From NCBI GenBank assembly GCA_015680685.1, contig MNCI01004512.1, positions 111,375-175,374 of the forward strand: a stretch of DNA of 64,000 nucleotides, in the 5' to 3' direction. Shown one piece after another: positions 42,910 to 55,371 of the stretch; the first letter of the stretch is position 1; the number at the start of each line of letters is the position of its first letter. The notes beneath the pieces were generated by a model that saw only the letters and a list, made by a program, of their open reading frames with translations, did not search any database and was not told the origin of the DNA. The translations under genes and the position numbers were made by a program. Source of the stretch: Gnetum montanum (Eukaryota > Streptophyta > Gnetopsida > Gnetales > Gnetaceae).

Positions 42910-44346
42910 TGATTAAAAATCTTAATTTCTTAAGAAACCAAGGAATTTATAGCATAATAGCATTAACCCCTATTTTTAAGGGTCCCCATGAAAAATAGGA
43001 TCCAAGGTACCTTAAATGATTCAATAGATCACCCAAGAGTTTAAGAAGGGCAACTTGTGATAATAAAATGTAAAATATGAAATGTAGATCTAAAAGATAA
43101 ATATATTGAAATGGAAAAAATAAAGAAACGTGCACATAAATCAAACTATAAAATTTATTTCAAAAAATAAATAAATGAGGTATAGAAAATGAGTACAAGA
43201 TGGCTTGTTGTAGTAGGAGGATTTACTTTTTTGGGGGTTCAAAGTTTGTTGAAACTATAATAATCAGCTTCACAATTTGGAGGTTCTACCACTCTTGATA
43301 CTTTCAAACCTTCACTACTACCACACTAGATTTGTAATGTTGTTTGTGTAGGGGGATGAGAGGTGTAAGGAATTTTGACCAACTAAGTAAACAACAGTAG
43401 AAATTTTTGTTCCCAAGTGCACAACGTTGGTATAAAAATCTAATTGATCTCATAGGGGGTAAAGGGGTAACAATGGTTGCAGGAGGATTTCACTTAGGGG
43501 ATTCAAGAAGCTCTATATTTGCAGGTGTGTAAGAGCTCTCAAATGTAAATAAATGGCTAATAATTCCAAAGTGTGGAACCTTTGTATGATGTTTGGGCTT
43601 GGTTTATATAGGGTTTTGGCCACAAATTTGGTTGCAAATTATGCTTAATTGGCGCTCCAAATTTTGACTTGATTGCTACAAATTATGGCTATGTGTAGGT
43701 GTGGTGGGTGTTCAAATCTAGGGGGTTACTATGTATGGTAAGTATTATACCCCCCATGGCCATTCTATTTATGAAAAATAGTAAATGAGAATTTTACCCA
43801 TGCTAGCTTTGTCCATCCACAATGGACCAATAGTAATGTTGATGTGCAAGATCCTTGCTAAAATTAGTGTAGTGTTGAGATCTTGGGCATGCTCAACACT
43901 AGGGGATCATGTATCAATGCTAGAGGTTGATGTATCAACACTAGGTGGTAAAGGTTATGCTTCCCGATGCTAGACATGGGTGATGCCACACCCCTATACA
44001 CTGGGCATGGATGCTGTCACATCCCTCCCATGCTAGGGATAGGTGAGTTATACCCCTTGCAAGTATCTCCAGCATAGAAAATGCTATCAAAATTCCAATT
44101 TTGGCATCCCAAAATGCATTTTTAAAATCCCAAGCCAAAATATAGACATTATGTGACTTTTTTCACTTAGGGAATGATACTTTAACTACTTATGGGGCAT
44201 TTTGCACCACCGAAAGTATAAAGTACGTGAGATTACACCTCTTGGGCTACAATCTTTATATTTACAATGAACTTTAGCCTTAGGTTTCTTGGGATGGGGA
44301 TTACAATGCAAAAAGGATAACAACATACAATTTTGGTGGTGTTTCA
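42910..44346 (-). repeat. E2 5' LTR
   Basis: Partner of 25195-26588. Starts TGATTAAAAATC and ends GGTGTTTCA, identical in its last bases to the E1 LTR edge. Minus-strand TATA box CCTATATAAA at 43603-43612. The region 43780-44050 repeats 'atgctagacatgggtgatg' phrases, also in the partner LTR. Confidence 0.85.
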
Positions 44347-47260
44347 ACCTTGTTAATATACTAAGAAAACACTAAGAGGAAATTAATTTTAAAGGAAATT
44401 TCTATAAAAATACTAAAGAAATTTAATTTATTCTGATTATTTTTTATTTTCAAAATGAGAAGTTTCAAGGATCATAAAGAATTAGTCTATTAATTATTTA
44501 ATCTTATGAAGTTTCAGCTAATTAATAAGCTTGGATTTTGAGCTAAGTCTAATATTGTGCAAAAAAATTGAGTAAGCTACTAAGCAAAAAGCTTAAGTAA
44601 GTTTAGCTTGACTTAAACAAACATCCTTTTTTGTTGAACAAATTCATGGAGTTTTAAGATTTTTCTAATCTCAAGAAGGGGCTAGCATTAAAACAAATGG
44701 TTACTTATAAAAGAAAATTTTTTATTTTAGAAAAAAGGGCTTGATTCAAGGTTGACTTAACCTTTTTTTTAAAGTCATTTTAGATAAATGAAGTAGAATA
44801 ATATAATTGAAAATAAGACTTGAAAAAGGTTTCAAATTTTTTTTAAATCCAATTGATTCAAAAAGGGAAATTCATTAGGTATTGATTGCCACATCAGCTT
44901 GTAGGAAAAGCTCATAGAATAAAAAAGAGATTATACAAAATGTTCTACGAGCCATATCATCATTTAGTCATGAAGCATGAAAATAAGCTTGTGCATAGAA
45001 CAAAAATCCAGTTTCATGAGGAGCTTCCATATTAGTTCTACCATGTCAGCTTTTGAAAAATTAACAAATGCATAGAGTTGAGGTAATCAATCTTAGAGGA
45101 AGGCTTTAGAGAGACCCTACCATGTCAAGTTCTAGGAAAACATAGTTCTATGAATTTTTTCTATGAGAAAGTTTAAAATTAACTCTAGCATGTGATCTCT
45201 TTTTACATGAAAAGATTCGTAGGGTTCCAAAATGGCTCTACTAAAAAAATTGCTTTTAAGCTTCAACTTATAAGCTATTAGCCCTAGTTTGTAGAGTGGA
45301 AGATAGGTTCTACAAAGTGATTCTAATAGGCACATTATCGTTTGACAATGTGGACTTATAGAGGAAGCTTATAGAATCAAGACTTAGTTCTATAAGATGG
45401 CTCTACTTGAGTTAACACTACAATGTTTACGCATAGGGAAAGATCAAAATTTCCTTGTATGTAAATCCCATGTGACACATGAGCTATGTTTGGAGAATTT
45501 TTGTAGCATAAAGAATTGGTTCTACAAGAAAAGTTAAATTGGTTTTATGTACCGCATCATCACTCAAGGAGAAAGTAAAAGATAAGCCTTTTGTAGAACC
45601 AAAATATGGTTCTACCAATAAGCATGAAAAATGGTTCTACCACATTAGTGGTCATATAAAATAGGTTCAAAATATTGAAAGGTAGCTCTACAAAAGGTTT
45701 CTACCTTGTCAAATTAATGTTATGTTTAAAATTCTAGTAGAGCAAAGAAGTAGTTCTACGAAATGGCTCTACAAGAAACATAACTTTTGGCTCTAACACA
45801 TTAGCTTTAGGAAAAGAGCGTAATTTGTAGAACTAAAATCATGCTTTACAAAAAAATCTTATTTTTAGTTCTACCATGTAAGCACCAGCAAAAAGAACAT
45901 TGCTCATAAGGTTAATTTAGCTCTACAAAATGATTCCTTTAATAGATAAGGGTGCATTAGAAGATTTCAAGTGATATTTAACCATCATTGCTAGATCATC
46001 TTGTAGGGCTAATTTTGTGAAGGGAAAATTTAATTTTACAAATAGATCCAAAAATGATTCTACAAAACACATCATCTTTAGAATTGTTACAAATTCTTGA
46101 ATATGAAGAAAGCCCCACCATATTAGCTTCCATATGATGCCAGTTCTAGAGCTAGAGGTTGATTTTATGAACAAATTCTACATCAATTTTGCAAGAAACA
46201 TCATTAGCATATATGGAAATAGGTTTCTCATAGAATTAGAATCTAACCCTACAAGAGAGTATGGAAAATTCCTATATCACATTAGCTCTATAGAGTATGA
46301 ACTTGTAAATCCAAAAATTGACTCTACAAGGAAGATCTAAAATTGTTCTATGAGCCATCTTAGCATACCCAAAATATAAGTATAGTTATAGGATAATTTG
46401 ATAAGGCATACACGTGACTATATGGGTTTGGAAAATATATAAAAGCCACATAAGGCTAAGATAAAAGAAAAAAAATTATAGAATCGAGAAGTGGTTCTAC
46501 AAATTGGCTTCACAATTCATTCTTCCACATTAGCTCCTTCATAGAGCAAGATTATAGAGCATCAAAATAATTTATGAACAAGCCATGAAATGATTTTAGA
46601 AGTCACATTAGACCTTGTCTTGGGCCTACCAAGAATTGTGTACATGTTCATTTCCTTTTTACTCTAGCTTAGCAGTAGGCATGACACAACATGAAATAAA
46701 TTCCATGAAGAAGCTTAAATTCACTTTGCCATGTTAGATTTCTTTATAGAATGAGTTTATAGAGCTTAAGTTCAATTTTACAAATAGGTTTAGATAAGGA
46801 TCTACAAGGTGATGTTAACAATAAGATGAAGTTACAATAGATTAAGACTTTGAATTAAAACACTTAATCCTTAAGTGAAGTATCTTAATAGAATTAAAGC
46901 CTATGACAAGTATCAAGAGCCTAATTGAATAACCTATCTAAAGTAAGCAAATTAAAGAACATAATTCTAAATATTAATAAGTGATATTTAGAAAAATTAT
47001 AAACATGAAGACATTAGCAAATATAGCTTAGAGTTGTAGCAAAGTTGAGAGCTAAGATAGAGCTAAGTAAAGAGACAAAGTTATCATTAAAGAGTAAAGA
47101 GAAGCTTTAAGTCTTAAGAAAAAGCTAGGTTGTCGCATAAAGAAAAGAAAGAAGCTTTCAAAAAGTTTCAAGATGTTGATACCTTTTCTTTTTCTGAGTA
47201 TTAATTACATTACAAGTTTAACATCTATTAGCTCCACCAATGGATTAATGTAGCATGACT
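44347..47260. repeat. Repeat R copy 2, non-coding part
   Basis: From about 45490 this aligns with 589-2315; 44347-45490 is further sequence of the same 'gttctac'/'acattagct' style without a partner in the window. No gene is supported; the two short frames near 45923-46340 are mirror images of those in copy 1 and differ in frame. Confidence 0.6.
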
Positions 47261-47269
47261 AGAAATAGA

Positions 47270-49870
47270 AGTGGAAGAAGTAGACATGTTTGACTTTGAC
47301 AAAGATCATAATATGGTGGAGAAATCAGGCGTGCAATCCATGAAGTCAATGGAGGAATGTTGTGATATTTATAAGAAAATATAACTACATAAGATCAATT
47401 TTAGGCTCAGGAAAAATCTAATTAGGGATGTCCTAAATCAATTAATAGTAGAGATGATCTATGAGAAAGACAAATTATGATTTAGGGATAATATCAAGTG
47501 TTTCATTGATATCAATGTTAGGAAAGCATATGACCTCTAAAAATTGATTGAGCCAAATATTATAGAATTAAAGATCACCTATATAATGTAGAGGTGCTAA
47601 TTAAGAAATTCTAGAACCATCCTAAGTCCAAAAGAGCATAAAGCTATGACCAGCCAACTTAGTAAAAGCCTAAGGGTACAACAATGCCATCCCCAAAGTT
47701 TTAAAGCTTAGGTTCACCCATAGGATTTTTTTTTCTACATTAAATATTTGTTCCATTTCTAAAATCAATACTATTGTTGACTATCATGTCTAGGATCTAA
47801 TAGCATTACAAAATAAAAGGTTTTTCTTCCCTGTATAATGTATGAATGATGCATTACAACAAAGCTTGTTTGAGATTCTTGAGCAAGGGGTATAGTTAAA
47901 CCTTAGCTCATTTTTATTACATTGTTTGCTAAGTGAGGTACCTGATCCCAAAATATTGGCTCCAATTTTTGTGGGCTACACATTACAGAGAAGAGCTTTT
48001 CAAAAGAACCCCTGCTACAATATTTTTCTACTCATCTACTAGAGAAGTTTCTTCAATGCCCAAGGCTTAGAATTTCTTATGACTTTTGTCCATACTCATT
48101 TAATTAAGTTGATTTTAAGAGGTTTTTCACCAAGGGTTGATAAGCATGTTTGTAATGAGATAAGCAAAAAGTACCATAGAGTCATTTTTCTTCATGCAAA
48201 CTACACATAGATTCTTATAGTAGGATTTGAAGGAAAACCTGTCAAGCTACCAAGGTTGGTAGCTTCATATTTGACTACATTGGAGGTTGGGGGATAAATG
48301 TGGGAAAGCCCTTTGAGACATGATTAAAGGAATATGGAAACTTTTCCTCTTAAATTAGGCTTCTAGGAGTTCATAAATATAAGTCATTTGAGAACCATAA
48401 CTAGAAGATACAAATAGCAATGTAGTTTTTCTTTAGCTCAGAATTAGATATATACCACTACAAATACTAGACAAGTTCATCAACTAGATGATATCAATAT
48501 AGCCTATCTTAAAGCTTCTGAAAAAGAGGTTAACCTAGCCAAAGAGGATGCTCTAACATAGTCGAAAAAGATCTAGTTAATGAAATTATTGGCTTTAGCT
48601 TGTAATGCCCTGGTTATTGAAGTATGTTGATGAATGGAGTGTAAAGAACATCCATTAGCTAGATATTTCTTAGAGGAGCACTTAGCTATAATGGAAGAGA
48701 ATTACTTTTCTTAGAACATTATAGAGCTAGAGAATGTTATGATTGATAATAGGTTTCTTCTTAATGGGGCAGAATATGCCAAGATATGAGCTATAAGCAA
48801 GGAAATATTTTACCAAGTAAGGGAAAAGAATGAAAAACAACAATAGAAATTGTAACAACTACCACAAAAACAAAAATTAAAAATATAATAACAACAATAA
48901 CTACTGGAACAATAGAAGCTAATGGCATGGGTTAAGAGGAATACCACTTAGTGTACCATGTATACTGTACCTTTTCATTTTCTATTTGAGGAGGTTTGTA
49001 GAGTTTTTAGTGATTAAGAACCAAAAGGCATGGGTTAAGAGGAATACCACTTAGCTCCCTTAAGCTTGGGTAAAACATTTTGAATATGTGGTTAGAATTC
49101 TTGACCTATCTTCAGATGATATAGGAGAATTCATGTTAGTAACAACTAAAGGAGTAACCAATCAATAAAGATCTTCTTTTGTTTGTTGTGAAACCGATTT
49201 AATAGTAGCAAAGAGTTAAGTAGAAAATACCAAGAGAATACATAAGAAAGCAGAAGAAACTAGAAGGAAAAAGGTTAAACTACCATGTGTGAAAGAAGAA
49301 ATTTTTCCTTTTGGAAAACCTAAAGGAGTTAGTCCCTTAAAGATTAAGATGACTAAGCATTAGCAGGAGCAAGCATGTTAAAGAATTTAACTATTAGTGT
49401 TTTTTATATTTCAACCTTTCTCAGCTTAATAGGAGACCTTTGAATTTAGTGTAATAAGAGACAAAGACCAAGCAAGCTATAGAAGTTAAATTGAGACAAA
49501 TGGCGAAGGAGGAGAAGGCTAAATAAGAAACAGAAAGGCTCCTGGAAGAGTCCTTTCATTTTTTTTATGAAGAAAATCTTATACCACTAATAGACCTCTC
49601 CCTAGTGGACATTTCTCCAAGTATCCTAGGTATTTATATTATATGTTTAAAATAACAACGAATCCTTAGAATAATGCAAAAGAGGCGTCAAGAAATTGTG
49701 TTTTCCCTATGCTACAAAGAAAGACTTATGCAAAAGTACCTAATAAAGAGGAATTTATGAAAGAATTGATTGAGGATCTTAGCGATAGGGTATAGTAAAT
49801 GATACTTGAGATCAGTATGTATTAGAAATGTGTTTAGATGTTAAAATTACATATGCAATGATTGCAATGC
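47270..49870 (+). pseudogene. Unidentified coiled-coil-like protein remnant (R copy 2)
   Basis: Second copy of the protein at 2320-5020. Shared blocks: VDMFDFDKDHNMVEKSG, EECCDIYKK, IYEKDKL and DINVRKAYDL, and the Gln-rich patch at about 48830-48910. After about 48910 the copies differ: copy 2 continues with HFEYVVRILDLSSDDIGEF, SSFVCCETDLIVAKS and Lys/Glu-rich helix to about 49870. A 28-bp direct repeat (48924-48951 and 49027-49054) surrounds 75 bp of inserted sequence at this change point. Function unknown; stops occur mainly at Gln positions. Confidence 0.5.
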
Positions 49871-49875
49871 TAAGT

Positions 49876-50597
49876 TTTAGCATTTTAGCTTCTTTTTTTT
49901 TTTGCTTTTTGCAAAAAGGAAACCTATTTTAAAATGCCATTACATTATATAGTAAGCTTTTGTTACTTAAGGCTTCTAGTAATTTCATAGTTCTGTAAAC
50001 AAGTTTCTTATACATAATGAAATTTTTTGTACTAAAATTGAATTTTTTTAAATGTTAAAGCTCAAATAATCACTATTATATCATATTTTCATCCATTTTC
50101 AACCTTTAGATTCATATATCTCTATATATTCTTTACTTAATTAATTAATTTATAACCCATTTCTTATTTACAACCTNTTTATTATTTTTTTGAATGTGGC
50201 TGCTATCAAAATTTTAGTATCAAATATCTATTTGCTAATGGGATTTAGGATGCTTAACTTTACTTCTACCACCATTAACCAAATGAATTAAGCGTGAAAC
50301 TAGGAAACTCATTAAAGGTAAATGGTATAAGGTATAATCAAATGATAGTGATTGAATTCTAAGCATGTTGATGTAATAAAAAGAAGTAGATCATTAATGA
50401 TTGATAACTTCTAGGAGAAAGATTAGGATCACACATCTAATTCCTAGTTTGGGTCATAATATATATTTACATTTTTAAAATTAAATGCACTCCTATATAT
50501 CAACCAATTTTTTTCAAATAAAGTAATGGTATTAAATCATGAAACTATATCTTAGTGGGTAAACTAATTAATCATGGCCCCGTGCCTAGGATGGGCA
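49876..50597 (-). repeat. E5 3' LTR, truncated
   Basis: Nearly the same as 56762-57832. It ends TGGGCA beside a minus-strand purine-rich tract. About 1.4 kb corresponding to 55372-56760 is missing on its left, and about 340 bp is missing exactly at the single N (50177). The first loss is a real truncation or a later deletion; the second may be an assembly artefact. Confidence 0.7.
50177..50177. other. Undetermined base at an apparent collapse
   Basis: Relative to 57040-57415, the sequence jumps from 'ttatttacaacct' to 'tttattatt' across this N. Confidence 0.8.
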
Positions 50598-50843
50598 CTT
50601 ATTCCCCAAACCTTAATTGGATGCAAGTGTAAGGATAACAAAATCTACAAAATTTCAAAAGAAAATGCAATAGACAAAGAATAAAAAAAATCCCAGAATA
50701 GAAAAATGGAAACTTAAAAGTAAACTATACTAATCTAAACATGATTATAATAACCATATCATCAAGAGAGAACTAGACATGGGCCACCCTTACCACACCA
50801 TCTTATTTAATTAAAATCCAAATATATAATTTATTATTTTAAG

Positions 50844-50878
<35 letters not shown>

Positions 50879-51920
50879 TATAACTAAGATCACATTCCCA
50901 ATCCTCTCACAAGGTAAGTCAAAAGTCTGAGGACTACTTTTAGCATAAGACCTATACTAAACTTAATGAGGAGGATAGGCTCATGTTAGATCATGGCTAG
51001 CCATAACTTTTAGATTTTTCCTTGGAATTTTTTTTTGAGAAAGGGAATGGGTGAAAGGGATTATTTTCTTTCCTTTTTTTTTGAATTTTGGAAAAATAGG
51101 TTTAAATAGGGAAATGAAGGTTGGGGTGAGGATAGCTGCCAGACCCCATCACACTCAAGAACTTATTACATTGCCAATGAACATAGTCCTCATCCTCTTT
51201 TCTCCTTTTTTTCTTTTTTTTGAGAAAACTTTGCTCATGGTGTACCTAATTCTTAAGGTAGGAATTCCAACATGAGTCTGGCCAATTAGCTGCACTACTA
51301 ATGAACACAGTCCTTTCAAAAATTTTCCCATGGTGTAGTTAAACCCTCGTGTATGTGCTTTAAATTATAATTTGATAGCATCATAGTAGGTCTCTTGTGT
51401 GGCTAAGGGTTCTCAAGTGGAGATGAACATACTTCACCTTGTTGATCATAGGATAGCCATTGATCATCACACTTGAGGGCTAGGGCTTATGAGAGGGGAA
51501 AATGGAGTTTTCCAAGGTCACCTATCCTACACTCACATGATCATGATGATTACATGATAAGTTAGCACAAATCTCATGCTCCATAATCCAACATAACCAA
51601 TGAGATTAAAACCTTGAAATTGATTGGGGAGAATCATAGCATTATTGAAATATAAAATATAAAGGAGACTTTATATAATAGTAATACGATATTTATACAG
51701 CATTATTTTCGAATGGTGTTCTGATGACCCAACAGCTAGTAACTCAAAAGACCATAATGATTATTAAAATAATGTGAATAGAAAAAATAAAACCAAACCA
51801 ATATGCTACAAAAGAGATGATGGAAATGCAAAGAAAATATGCAAATGTAGATATATACAAATGAAATGCATAGTGAAGGAGAACAGAACATGCAACTAAG
51901 GATCTACCAAGTGTCCATAT
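50598..51920 (-). other. E5 3' untranslated region with AT microsatellite
   Basis: Begins with the candidate polypurine tract (minus strand AAGGTTTGGGGAATAAG, 50598-50614). It holds an (AT)n run at about 50846-50871 and T-rich runs near 51020-51090. The plus-strand frame at 51051-51275 comes from these and is not supported as a gene. Confidence 0.5.
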
Positions 51921-51924
51921 GGAG

Positions 51925-52728
51925 CACTTGAGTAGAAATGCTTTAGATGAAATGCATTGAAGTTCTTATGTAACCTATATCCTTGCATGTCACCAATTTT
52001 GTATACATTAGGGCCAATGACATCTTTAACTCAGAATGGACCTGACCACATAGGAGAGAATTTACCTTGAAGATTTGCTTAGTCAAATGTTCTACCTCTT
52101 TCTGGGACTAGGTATTCTATCTTAAAGACTTCACCAACGTACTTCCTATGAAGAAATCATTTAACAATTTCTTGATAATTATGATCAAGACATAATCTTA
52201 ACTTATTTGTTCATTTTCTATTAGGCGCTAAATTTGGATGTTTCATAAGATGAATAATTTTAGATTCCAAAAGTTCATCAAGTTCATTTTTCACCAAGTT
52301 TCAATCTTAGGTTTAACAAGTCTAAGTCTTGATGAGTCATCAAATACAACCTTTCTAAGAACATGTTTGATGGATATATCATCAAAGTTTGATACACCTT
52401 CTAATGTTTTGGTGGTTTGGATCTCATTTATATCTTTGTGCTTCCATAAAGGTGGTAGGTCACTCAAAAGAAATCCCTTTCCATTATCTTCATATATTTC
52501 TTCACATTCTCTAGAATTTTGATAGGTTTGGGTGGACTCTGTATGAGGAAATGGATTTTTATTTTTATTTTTTGTAATTTCACTCACATGGTCATCTATA
52601 ACATGTTCACCATGCTCAACCTCAATAACTCCAAGATAAAGGTTAGTGTTTTGATTTTCCAAAGAATGATTTTGGTGATCTAAGGTTGTAACTACTTGCT
52701 TATAGAATGGCTCTCTTGGTATGACCAT
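51925..52728 (-). pseudogene. E5 integrase tail joined to post-protease region
   Basis: 51925-52240 reads, with stops, LCLDHNYQEIVK, FLHRKYVGEVFKIEYLVP, WSGPF-x-VKDVIGPNVYKI and FNAFHLKHFY: the C-terminal domain of a gypsy integrase. Directly upstream in sense, 52291-52728 (145 codons open) is an acidic, Asn/Glu-rich segment ending LVKPKIETW, as found between protease and RT. RT, RNase H and the integrase core should lie between them but are absent, so an internal deletion has joined the two. Confidence 0.65.
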
Positions 52729-52779
52729 GTATTTAGAATTTCCTTTGATAGGGATTAACAGTTCTGAGAAATTTGACCT

Positions 52780-53298
52780 AAAGAAGCCCCCAAACTTGGC
52801 TCAAAAAATCCTAGATAAGAGCACACCATAAGTTGGTGACATGTCAACTACTAAAATATTCATGTAACATGTAAATCTAGGGTATTGTTTAAGTTGTACT
52901 TTCACTTATTTTAATGATCCTACTACAGGTACATTAGACCCATCAAGGTGTATTACACTTTTTGTTTGTGGTATCATTTGTGCTCCTAAAGTCTTACATA
53001 CCTCAAGTGGCATGACACTAACCATTACACTAGAATCCATTAAAAAATTATGGACATTCTTTTCTAAAATGATCAAATTTGTTAGGAAAGGAGGTTGCTC
53101 TTTCTTGTTCATCATGGAATTATTTGCATTGCGTACTGATAGCACGTTAGGACCTTCTGTGATGTGAACTTGCCTTTTGGGGATTGGGGATTTTTCTTTT
53201 GTGGTTTCAAGTCTGTAAACTATATCTTGAATCACCTTTTTCATTTCATTAAAGTGTAGAAGGTCATACATTGAAATGTTGGCTTTAACACTTTTCAA
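52780..53298 (-). pseudogene. E5 protease remnant
   Basis: The open frame at 52906-53298 includes FLMDSSVMVSVMPLEVCKTL, the retropepsin active site with DSS in place of DSG, followed by a KSVIHLDGS-like strand. The upstream half is a linker with MYDLLHFNEMKKV. Homologous in layout to E1 and E2 but from a separate lineage (VMPLEV). Confidence 0.7.
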
Positions 53299-53299
53299 A

Positions 53300-54640
53300 T
53301 CCTCAACTAGATTGTAAGTCTCATGCTCATCTTTGGCTTCTTGTTGAGGTGGATTCCTTCTAAGTATAGAAGGTGGTTTTGATCATTGTGGAGAATTTTT
53401 TTGGAATGACCTAGTTTGAGTATTTGTGTTTCTTTGACTAGGAACTCTTCTGTTTGGGGGAGTGTAAGGATCATTCCTAGTTTGTTGCTATGCGTTGTTC
53501 ATGATGTCACTAAGTTTATGATAGCAAGCATTATGTGGGTTAGGGTTGCTTACCATAACTTGTTCTAATAAGAAAGCCTCTTTGGTTTTTGTTTCATGTG
53601 GTACATTAAGGACCATAATAGGGGGTTTTCCATTTTGTTGACCTTGGGTGTTATCACCATATATTGCTAAAAATTGGAAACAAGTCTTCTCAAAATGTTT
53701 TCTAGTGTTATGGAGGTAACAATACTCATCATTGATTGATGTGATATACTTCTTAGATTGTATATGACCCTTGTTGTTGTTTCACTTTAACTCAACCACT
53801 TCACTTGAAAGTTTTTGCAGTGAGGTTAACAACTAGTTCATTTGGTCTTGAGTTTGAGTTGAGGGTTCAATGGGATTAGATATCCCATTTGGTTTTACAA
53901 TTGATTAGATTAGGGCCTATGATTGGTCATCATTCAAACCAATGTTAGATGGTAAGAATGAAGAAGATGTGGGACCTTGAAAGTAGCTATTTGTAGGTTG
54001 AGTCATTTGAAGGGGAATGAGAGTTTGGAACATAGTATTGGTCATTGGAAAAGTTGGTAGAGGTAGAGGGTTAGATGGCATAGGATTGATAATGCTCATC
54101 ATCCCAAATTATGTTTGGATACTGTTCATGAGGGTAATTTGTTCTAACTCCACCACTTTAGCCATTGCTCCTTGTATTTCTATTATGTTTGAATTAGATT
54201 TGATGGCATAGGCAAAGAATGGATCGATGGTAGAGAGATACAAGTTGAGGATACCATTGGGTTGTGGATGCATCTTCTTTGGCACATAGGCAAGTTGATG
54301 AAGGAATCTAAGGTTGTAATCCCTAACATTTTTCCTAGGTAGCTTTCTTAAGTTGATAAATTTTCTAGATGCTATAGCAGGGCTTGTGAATTTGTCAAAT
54401 GGAGGCATTGGGGAGCATTAAGAACCATTATGTTGCTTTAGTTCTAAATGTTGTCATAAACACCCTACATGCCACATCATTTTGCACAATGTTGTGGATC
54501 CCTAGCAAGGTTTCAAAACATTGTATGTGTTGGCAGGCATCACTTGTAAGGGTTGTGGGATCAAAGAACGGGTTTATGTTCTAAGGGATTTTGAGATGTT
54601 ATGGTAGTAAGTAAAGTTAAAGGGATTGATCACTAAGGGA
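53300..54640 (-). pseudogene. E5 gag remnant
   Basis: Sense order: HIQCFETLLGIHNI, NDVACRVFMTTFR and a WFLMLPNAS core near 54600-54400; a one-base frameshift near 54400; then PPFDKFTSPAIASRKFINLR and KNVRDYNLRFLHQLA (open 54109-54408), a Pro/Gln/Met-rich linker (53917-54102), and a knuckle CYLHNTRKHFEKTC near 53700, a C-x2-H-x4-H-x4-C variant. A TAA stands where Gln before WF is expected. Confidence 0.75.
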
Positions 54641-55346
54641 GCTAGAGGTTGATGGGCTACCATCCTAGTCAAAGCTCTCCTAGGACTAGAACTCAAGAAA
54701 TGCAGGGCTTGTCATTTCCTTAATGCAAAGAGATGAGTGTTTGGTTAGTTAGGAGCATAGGAGAGTTTTCTCATAAAACAGAAACTATAAAATATGATTA
54801 TTAAAATAAAACTATAAGATTAAGTAAAAAGAAATGAAAATATTGAAATAATATTCTTTTTCTTGACAAAGAAAAAAACACTAAAATATGCTATTTTTTT
54901 AAAAAAATATTGTTTTTGAAAAGAAAAATAAATGTATAGAATTGCAATACTTATAAAATTAAAAGGCCAATAGTAAAATGAAAATTTCAAAAAAATAAAT
55001 TTAAAATTGCATAATTAAATAAAACCACCTTACCTAACCTAGGACTCAACTAAGGACCATCAAAACACAAGTCTAAAAATGGGGTTGGAAAATGAGGGTT
55101 TTTAGAAAAGATCAGAAATGGGTGATGAGACAAAAATTTTCAAGAGACAAACTTTTGAGATAAAAAATAGAAGGATTTGAAAATTTTTAAAAAAGAGTTT
55201 TCAAGACAATGGCTAACAACAAAAATGTTAAATAAAACAAGTTTTAAACAAGGAAAATAAAATTCCAAGAGATAAAAACAAAATAGGGATTGGAAAAGGA
55301 TACAAAATAAATATTTTAGAAAATGAGATAATAAAAGCTGGAAAAT
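54641..55346 (-). other. E5 leader
   Basis: AT-rich, no gene and no tandem array. The frame at 55140-55433 crosses the LTR edge and is incidental. Confidence 0.5.
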
Positions 55347-55365
55347 GGCCCTCCTTCTAGCACCA
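55347..55365 (-). promoter_or_regulatory. E5 primer-binding site (tRNA-Asn type)
   Basis: Minus strand TGGTGCTAGAAGGAGGGCC, one C-to-T from the E1 copy, six bases from the LTR edge at 55372. Confidence 0.78.
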
Positions 55366-55371
55366 AAAAGG

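Larger units (their letters stand above)
25195..44346 (-). mobile_element. E2: giant Tat/Ogre-like gypsy element, 19 kb
   Basis: Minus-strand element with LTRs at 25195-26588 (3') and 42910-44346 (5'), a decayed primer site at 42880-42898 and a polypurine tract at 26589-26605. Sense order: leader (with a younger solo LTR), gag, protease, hairpins, antisense spliced gene, ~190-bp array, hairpins, RT, RNase H, integrase, hairpins, 3' LTR. The long gap between protease and RT recalls Ogre elements, where that interval contains an intron. No convincing target duplication is seen (TTTAG left, ACCTT right), and the outer 3' LTR edge has lost its TG. Confidence 0.82.

Noticed and set aside
25195-44351. 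5-bp target duplication for E2
   Set aside because: Flanks TTTAG and ACCTT do not match, and shifting the edge by a few bases does not give a convincing pair.
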